From Acidobacteriaceae bacterium (lineage in GTDB: Bacteria; Acidobacteriota; Terriglobia; Terriglobales; Acidobacteriaceae), in contig JAUTWY010000314.1 of the NCBI GenBank assembly GCA_030838305.1, positions 1 to 9,918 on the forward strand: a stretch of DNA of 9,918 bases. Reading direction: 5' to 3'. The notes under the pieces were generated by a model that saw nothing but the letters and a program-made list of their open reading frames with translations, was not told where the DNA came from and made no database searches. Below, one piece after another: positions 5,880 through 9,918 of the stretch. The position numbers were made by a program, and so were the translations under genes. Each line of letters opens with the position of its first letter. Position 1 is the first letter of the stretch.

Positions 5880-7085
5880 TCACGCAGTTGGTTTTTCCCG
5901 CGGCGGTTCTACCGCCAGGAACTCCTTTGCGAAACGCTGGCCGTACTTCTCCAACAATGCAGGCACGCGCTCGGGGTTTGTCGACCGCAAAATCAATCCC
6001 GCGTGGTGATATTTCTTGATTCGCAAGAAAACTTCCGGATCGTTGTACCCCGAAGTGTCCGGACTCTCCTGCCGCGCCAGTGAAAGAATCACTCCCGCAT
6101 ACTCCTCACGCACCGGAGGAAGCTTATAAGTTCCATCTCCGCCGGCGACCTCGATGCGCGACCATTCTCGCCACAGGTTAATCCCCGTAGCCGCCTCGAC
6201 CATCTCGTTGATGTAAGCGCCGCCTACACGCGCCGCGCACTCCAGAAAATAAAAATGCCCATCGGCATTCGCCCGGATGAATTCGGTATGCGCTACGCCC
6301 CGCACCAGCCCCAGCGCGGCAACTAAATCGAGATTAGTTTGACGCAGTCCCGCATCCTCCTCGCTGCTCCGCGGGACCGTGAAGGTTGTGAAGACTCCGC
6401 CGCCCTGAGCGGTATTCATGGGTGGCTTGCCGTACTTGCTCACGTTCGCAAAGACCACTTCATTTTCCGAGACCACCGAATCCACGTGATACACCTCACC
6501 AGGAACAAATCTCTCCAGCAGGAAAGAAGATTGCTTGTCCCCCAGTTGCTCTAGCACCGGCCACAACTCTTCGGCAGCATGAATCTTCTTGATCCCGATC
6601 GCCGACGCCTCCTGCCTTGGCTTCAGCACCCACGGGCCCGGCACATGATCGAGGTAGTAGCGGATATCGCCGTGATTTAGAACTGGCACGAAATCCGGTA
6701 CACGGACGTCACGATCCAATGCCTTCATGCGCATGGCCAGCTTGTCGCGGAAGTAGCGCATCGTGGTCAGCCCCATCCCGGGCACGCGCAGATGTTCGCG
6801 TAGGGTCGCGGCTGTCTCCATGTCGTATTCGTCGAGCGCGACGATGCGGTCAATCTTCTGGGTGCGGGCGAGATGCGTGACCGCCTGCACAACATCATTT
6901 AGAGGAATTTCTGAGGGAAGGTAGAACGTATCAACCAGGCTTTCCCGCGGCCAGTCCGCATCACGAAGCTTTTCCGCCGTCAACAGAAGCACGCGGCAGC
7001 CCTGCCGCTTGCACTCGCGCATGAATTCCTGTCCCTTTTCGTAAGTCGTAATGCACAGGAAGGTCAGCGGGCGCGGCTCCGGCAT
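5880..7085 (-). CDS. ATP-grasp domain ligase, substrate unknown
   Basis: This 401-residue cytoplasmic protein has the layout of the ATP-grasp superfamily, which joins a carboxylate to an amine or thiol through an acyl-phosphate. An N-terminal Rossmann-like part (about 1-105, with RVLLLTAEKL and IDRIVALDEYDME) precedes the ATP-binding part. That part shows W152-V-L-K-P-R (adenine/phosphate Lys), S161-A-I-G-I-K-K, S187-F-L-L-E-R-F-V-P-G-E-V-Y-H-V-D, a Gly-rich loop near 228-230, and the metal-binding F280-L-E-C-A-A-R-V-G-G block (usually E-x-N-x-R; here Cys-Ala-Ala replaces it). The residues fit the peptide/amino-acid ligase-like ATP-grasp proteins, but the partner substrates are not evident. 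The ATG at 7085 is chosen because AAGGA lies 6-7 bases upstream; an in-frame TTG at 7100 would begin inside that site. It converges on the HigA-like gene and is divergent from glpX. No peptide or natural-product synthesis genes are adjacent. Confidence 0.85.
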   Translation of the reverse strand: MPEPRPLTFLCITTYEKGQEFMRECKRQGCRVLLLTAEKLRDADWPRESLVDTFYLPSEIPLNDVVQAVTHLARTQKIDRIVALDEYDMETAATLREHLRVPGMGLTTMRYFRDKLAMRMKALDRDVRVPDFVPVLNHGDIRYYLDHVPGPWVLKPRQEASAIGIKKIHAAEELWPVLEQLGDKQSSFLLERFVPGEVYHVDSVVSENEVVFANVSKYGKPPMNTAQGGGVFTTFTVPRSSEEDAGLRQTNLDLVAALGLVRGVAHTEFIRANADGHFYFLECAARVGGAYINEMVEAATGINLWREWSRIEVAGGDGTYKLPPVREEYAGVILSLARQESPDTSGYNDPEVFLRIKKYHHAGLILRSTNPERVPALLEKYGQRFAKEFLAVEPPREKPTA

Positions 7086-7193
7086 TGGGCTTCCTTTCAA
7101 AATAGGGTTCAGAGAATAGCACGAGAGTGACGACCGAGGTATCGGTTATTTCCATGGTGTCCTCCGTTTCTTTTAATCTGTCGACGATTACGT

Positions 7194-7199
7194 TATATT
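7194..7199 (+). promoter_or_regulatory. Candidate -10 box for glpX
   Basis: TATATT matches the consensus -10 hexamer at five of six positions and lies about 50 bases before the glpX start. The region 17 bases upstream (TTTTAA, 7171-7176) is a poor -35, so the promoter is only a candidate. It lies in the 165-base gap shared with the divergent ATP-grasp gene. Confidence 0.3.
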
Positions 7200-7250
7200 C
7201 TCGGGCCGGCTTGTAAAATGGCATTTTCATAGGCTCGTTGGAGGCTTCTT

Positions 7251-8282
7251 ATGGCGACTCAAACTCGTCCCGAAGGCAAGGCCCGCAGTTTTGGTGAAAA
7301 TATTGAAAGCGACCTGGCTTCTCGATTTCTACGCGTGGTGGAAGTCGCGGCAATCGCTTCGGCCCGAACCATGGGTCAGGGCGAACGCAAACTGTCGGAC
7401 CAGGTTGCGACCGAAGCGATGCGCCATACCATGGATTCCATCCCTATGCGCGGTACCATCGTGATCGGCGAAGGCGAGCGCGATGAAGCTCCCATGCTCT
7501 ACATCGGCGAAAAAGTCGGCGCCGAATTTCCCGATGGACGCGAAGTCCCCGAAGTCGATATCGCCGTCGATCCGCTCGAAGGCACCAACCTCTGCGCCAC
7601 CGGCGCGCCTGGATCGATCACCGTCCTCGCCGCTTCTGAGCGCGGAGGCCTGCTCCATGCTCCCGATTGCTATATGGAAAAAATTGTTGTCGGGCCGTCC
7701 TGCAAGAATGCCGTCGATCTTGACGCGCCCGTGGCCGACAATCTGAAGAACATTGCGAAGAGAATGAATCGCGATGTCGAAGATCTGGTTGTGATCGTGC
7801 TCGATCGGCCACGCCACGAAAAACTGATTGCCGACATTCGCGCCGCCGGTGCCCGCATTCGCCTCATCGGAGATGGCGATCTCTCGGCGGGTATCGCTGC
7901 AGCCGTAATTGGCACCGGCGTTCACGCCGTCATGGGCTCCGGTGGCGCGCCCGAAGGCGTGATCACTGCCGCCGCAATCCGCTGCCTCAATGGATTTATG
8001 CTCGGCCGCCTGGTGGTTAAGCCCGACCAGGAAGAACGTCTCGCCCGCATGGGCATCAAGGACAAGAACAGAGTCTACGAAGCCGAAGATCTCGCTCCCG
8101 GCAAGCAACTCATCTTCGCCGCCACTGGCGTGACGGATGGCGCGCTGATGAAAGGCGTCCGCTTCTTCGGCGAGGGAACGCGTACTTCATCCGTAATCCT
8201 GACGCTGCAAACCGGCAAAGTGCGATTCATCGAGAGCATCCACCTGGAGAAAGGGCCGGATATCAAGGTGAGGTTCGCGTAG
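7251..8282 (+). CDS. glpX: Fructose-1,6-bisphosphatase class II
   Basis: GlpX removes the 1-phosphate of fructose 1,6-bisphosphate to give fructose 6-phosphate, an irreversible step of gluconeogenesis (and of the Calvin cycle where present) in the cytoplasm; activity needs Mn2+ or Mg2+. The 343-residue length is normal for the family. Visible motifs are IVIGEGERDEAPMLYIGE (70-87), the metal-binding DIAVDPLEGTN (103-113), LDRPRHEKLI (184-193), the phosphate-contacting LIGDGDL (205-211), MGSGGAPEG (228-236) and TGVTDG (292-297). Together they are diagnostic for class II rather than class I FBPase. The ATG at 7251 has GGAGG 6 bases upstream. The gene is divergent from the ATP-grasp gene and its stop codon is only 6 bases from that of the convergent asparaginase gene. 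It appears to be a single-gene transcript, as is common for glpX outside enterobacteria. Confidence 0.95.
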   Translation: MATQTRPEGKARSFGENIESDLASRFLRVVEVAAIASARTMGQGERKLSDQVATEAMRHTMDSIPMRGTIVIGEGERDEAPMLYIGEKVGAEFPDGREVPEVDIAVDPLEGTNLCATGAPGSITVLAASERGGLLHAPDCYMEKIVVGPSCKNAVDLDAPVADNLKNIAKRMNRDVEDLVVIVLDRPRHEKLIADIRAAGARIRLIGDGDLSAGIAAAVIGTGVHAVMGSGGAPEGVITAAAIRCLNGFMLGRLVVKPDQEERLARMGIKDKNRVYEAEDLAPGKQLIFAATGVTDGALMKGVRFFGEGTRTSSVILTLQTGKVRFIESIHLEKGPDIKVRFA

Positions 8283-8288
8283 GCGTTC

Positions 8289-9554
8289 CTACTTCATATA
8301 CTCCGAACTGTTTTTCAGCTCCTCCGGGATCTCAGGGAATGGCGGGAACTCCTGCGAGTATCCCTTGAGCAGGTTCACGCAGACTTCCGCCCGTCGATTC
8401 CCATCGTGAATCGCAATCTTATGAGGATGGCCTTTCGAATAACCTTCCCACAGTGAGACGCCGGCGTAGGCGCCGTCTTTCCGCAGGATGTAGTAGGTCA
8501 TGTCGAGGAAGCGCAGCTTGTTCATGTCGCCGTTGTAATTGCGGACAATGCGCTTCAGCGCGTCGATGCCTGCTTCCTGCGGCGACATGCCGTGACGCAT
8601 ATTTTCGATGATGGTGTGCGCGCCCGCGACTTTGATGTTTTCCTCGCCGCTGCCAGTCGCGCCAGCCGAGCCCACGTCCTGATCGGTGTAGCAGCCTGCG
8701 CCAATGATGGGCGAGTCGCCGCAGCGTCCGGGAAGCTTGAACGCCAGGCCGCTGGTCGTGGTGCAGCCGGAAATTTCTCCTTTCTCGTTTAACGCGGAGC
8801 AGTGAATCGTGCCGGTCGGTGGAAACAGAACCGTACGCACTGCTGCCAGTTGATGTTCCGGCTCGATGCCGAGATCGGCGGCGCGCGCCTGCAGGTTCTG
8901 GATGTGCTCGCGCCCTATTTCCGGATGAAGCTCCGACTGTGGCTTTCCGTCGCCCGGCTTCGCCGCGGGAGCCTGCCAGTGTGGATCCGCCAGGCCCGGT
9001 CCCCACCAGTCGTCGGTCGAGTGAAACTCTTTCCACAGAAGCCAGATCTTCCGCGAATGTTCCGTAAGCAGGTTCTCACGCGGATGGCCCATGGCTACGG
9101 CAAAGCGCTCGGCGCCTTCGCCTACCAGCATGACGTGTCCGGTGTGCGTCATCACGGCCTTCGCCGCCAGCGACACGTTCTTGATGTTGCGCACGCCGCC
9201 AACCGAGCCCGCGCGGCGCGTGGGTCCATGCATGCAGCAGGCATCGAGCTCGACCACGCCTTCTTCATTGGGAAGTCCACCGAGCCCGACGCTGTCGTCG
9301 TTCGGATCGTCTTCCGGACCTTTGACTACGCGCAGCGCGGCGTCCAGGGTGTCTCCGCCGCTCTTGAGGAAGGCGAACCCGTCGTCGAGATAGTTGAACC
9401 CATTATTGGCGCAGACGATGATGGGACGCTTGCGCGATCCGGATTGCGCCTCTTCGGATGTGTCTTTACCTTTGTCTTGGGCTTGTGCTCCGACTCCGGC
9501 GGCGACTGCTCCGAGGACGGAAGTCTTGACGAAATCACGGCGCGAGAAAGTCAT
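8289..9554 (-). CDS. Tat-exported N4-(beta-N-acetylglucosaminyl)-L-asparaginase / isoaspartyl peptidase-family hydrolase
   Basis: This is a 421-residue Ntn-hydrolase. It begins with a Tat signal (S-R-R-D-F-V-K, residues 4-10, then a hydrophobic segment ending near AQAQ), so the enzyme is exported folded. The body matches glycosylasparaginases: S88-V-G-L-G-G-L-P-N, E102-L-D-A-C-C-M, TGHVMLVGEGAERFA, then the catalytic core G248-T249-I-H-C-S-A-L, CTTTSGLAFKLPGRCGDSPIIGAG (264-287, with Arg277 and Asp280 as substrate ligands) and ATGSGEE (299-304). The family is made as a precursor that cleaves itself before Thr249, which then becomes the nucleophile. Known members cut the Asn-GlcNAc bond or isoaspartyl peptides. 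Glycosylasparaginases normally have Asp before the Thr, whereas here it is Gly as in the isoaspartyl-peptidase branch, so the exact substrate is open. AGGAGG precedes the ATG by 3 bases. Confidence 0.88.
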   Translation of the reverse strand: MTFSRRDFVKTSVLGAVAAGVGAQAQDKGKDTSEEAQSGSRKRPIIVCANNGFNYLDDGFAFLKSGGDTLDAALRVVKGPEDDPNDDSVGLGGLPNEEGVVELDACCMHGPTRRAGSVGGVRNIKNVSLAAKAVMTHTGHVMLVGEGAERFAVAMGHPRENLLTEHSRKIWLLWKEFHSTDDWWGPGLADPHWQAPAAKPGDGKPQSELHPEIGREHIQNLQARAADLGIEPEHQLAAVRTVLFPPTGTIHCSALNEKGEISGCTTTSGLAFKLPGRCGDSPIIGAGCYTDQDVGSAGATGSGEENIKVAGAHTIIENMRHGMSPQEAGIDALKRIVRNYNGDMNKLRFLDMTYYILRKDGAYAGVSLWEGYSKGHPHKIAIHDGNRRAEVCVNLLKGYSQEFPPFPEIPEELKNSSEYMK

Positions 9555-9608
9555 GTTCCTCCTGTGGGGGCGAAACGGGGAAGCATATCACGCGGGAAAA
9601 GGCTTTTT

Positions 9609-9714
9609 CACCACAGAGTCGCAGAGACCACAGAGACACAGAGAAAACCAAGAGAAGAATAAAAACTAATGGGAGATTTTCTCTGTGCCTCTGTGCCTCT
9701 GTGCCTCGGTGGTG
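9609..9714. repeat. Long imperfect inverted repeat of ACAGAG units (probable dispersed element)
   Basis: The left arm (9609-9647) reads CACCACAGAG...ACAGAGAAAA and the right arm (9677-9714) is nearly its reverse complement (TTTTCTCTGTGCC...GGTGGTG). They align over 38-39 bases with only a few mismatches and one extra base. Each arm is itself made of short tandem units: ACAGAG(A/G)(C)(A/C) on the left and CTCTGTGC on the right. The arms flank about 29 bases of A-rich sequence. Elements of this kind are familiar to me from intergenic regions of varied bacteria, where their spurious translation gives 'TTEAQRHRG'-like peptides; that is memory, not a search. It lies 55 bases upstream of the asparaginase start. 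Confidence 0.8.
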
Positions 9715-9918
9715 AGTGCTTTGTTTCCGGGGATCGTTGAGGCGGCTGCGATTTGGGAAAATTGGTACCTATCCTTCCTCGGTTGCTTTCGAATCATCGA
9801 ATATGAGGCACAATCAGTTGCGGGTAAAGTATTGTCCCTAAAGGATTTAGATTGTACGCCGTCCACGCTCGATGTACCGCTCATTTTTTGGGGCGTTACG
9901 GGCGCGACTGGAAGTCGC
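9715..9918. other. Right-edge stretch without a convincing gene
   Basis: About 200 bases follow the hairpin repeat. The composition is more AT-rich than the coding parts (GGGAAAATTGG, GGTAAAGTATTGTCC, AAAGGATTTAGATTG), which suits a promoter region. An ATG at 9872 on the plus strand opens a frame (MYRSFFGALRARLEV) that runs off the right edge and could be the start of a gene. No ribosome-binding site is clear and 15 residues are too few to call. A short GCGACT-gga-AGTCGC inverted repeat sits at the very edge. Confidence 0.3.

Noticed and set aside
7329..8108. Minus-strand frame of 259 codons inside glpX
   Set aside because: It is the complementary-strand shadow of a canonical glpX gene with no start signals of its own.
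8802..9662. Long plus-strand frame of 286 codons opposite the asparaginase gene
   Set aside because: It is antisense to a gene with clear catalytic motifs; its length reflects the high GC content of the opposite strand.
9394..9669. Open frame covering the left hairpin arm, ending in a TTESQRPQRHRENQEK-like peptide
   Set aside because: The peptide is a translation of the ACAGAG-unit repeat and the rest is antisense to the asparaginase gene, so it is a repeat artefact.
9666..9884. Minus-strand 72-codon frame ending TTEAQRHRGTEKISH
   Set aside because: The C-terminal third is translated repeat arm, no ribosome-binding site is seen, and the remainder resembles no protein.

Overview
The window looks like a chromosomal stretch from a free-living, GC-rich (roughly 55-60% G+C) Gram-negative-type bacterium. 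An acidobacterium is my best guess. The points behind it are a futalosine-pathway menaquinone gene (mqnE), a GlpX-type fructose-bisphosphatase, a Tat-exported asparaginase-family enzyme, two exported proteins with lipoprotein-like N-termini, and single genes on alternating strands rather than long operons. This assignment is inference from gene content, not a database match.

Layout, left to right. (1) Positions 1-228, minus strand: the 5' end of an exported TPM-domain protein that runs off the left edge. (2) 397-1971, plus strand: a small helix-hairpin-helix lipoprotein followed closely by mqnE (aminofutalosine synthase), probably one transcript. (3) 2031-2960, minus strand: an exported phosphoesterase of the acid phosphatase / phospholipase C superfamily, convergent with mqnE. 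(4) 3252-3440, minus strand: a 62-residue zinc-ribbon protein with a strong ribosome-binding site and a clear intrinsic terminator at 3182-3223. (5) 3664-4149, plus strand: a small membrane methyltransferase of the isoprenylcysteine carboxyl methyltransferase type. (6) 4301-5482, plus strand: a glutaryl-CoA dehydrogenase-type acyl-CoA dehydrogenase. (7) 5497-5872, plus strand: a HigA-type antitoxin/repressor with its own promoter and two near-identical palindromic operators but no toxin gene. (8) 5880-7085, minus strand: an ATP-grasp ligase of unknown substrate. (9) 7251-8282, plus strand: glpX. (10) 8289-9554, minus strand: a Tat-exported N-terminal-nucleophile asparaginase / glycosylasparaginase. 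(11) 9555-9918: no convincing gene, but a long imperfect hairpin built of ACAGAG-type units at 9609-9714.

The genes mostly serve unrelated housekeeping or peripheral functions: menaquinone synthesis, glutaryl-CoA breakdown, gluconeogenesis, and turnover of peptides or glycopeptides and phosphoesters outside the cytoplasm. I see no multi-gene defence or biosynthetic system. The most unusual element is the solitary HigA-like gene. One operator fills the -35/-10 spacer and the other abuts the -10 box, and the homologous reading frame extends upstream of any usable start codon. This suggests a toxin-antitoxin antitoxin that has lost its partner, and perhaps its first residues, and may now act as a self-regulated repressor. 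The hairpin repeat at the right end is the second signal worth following.
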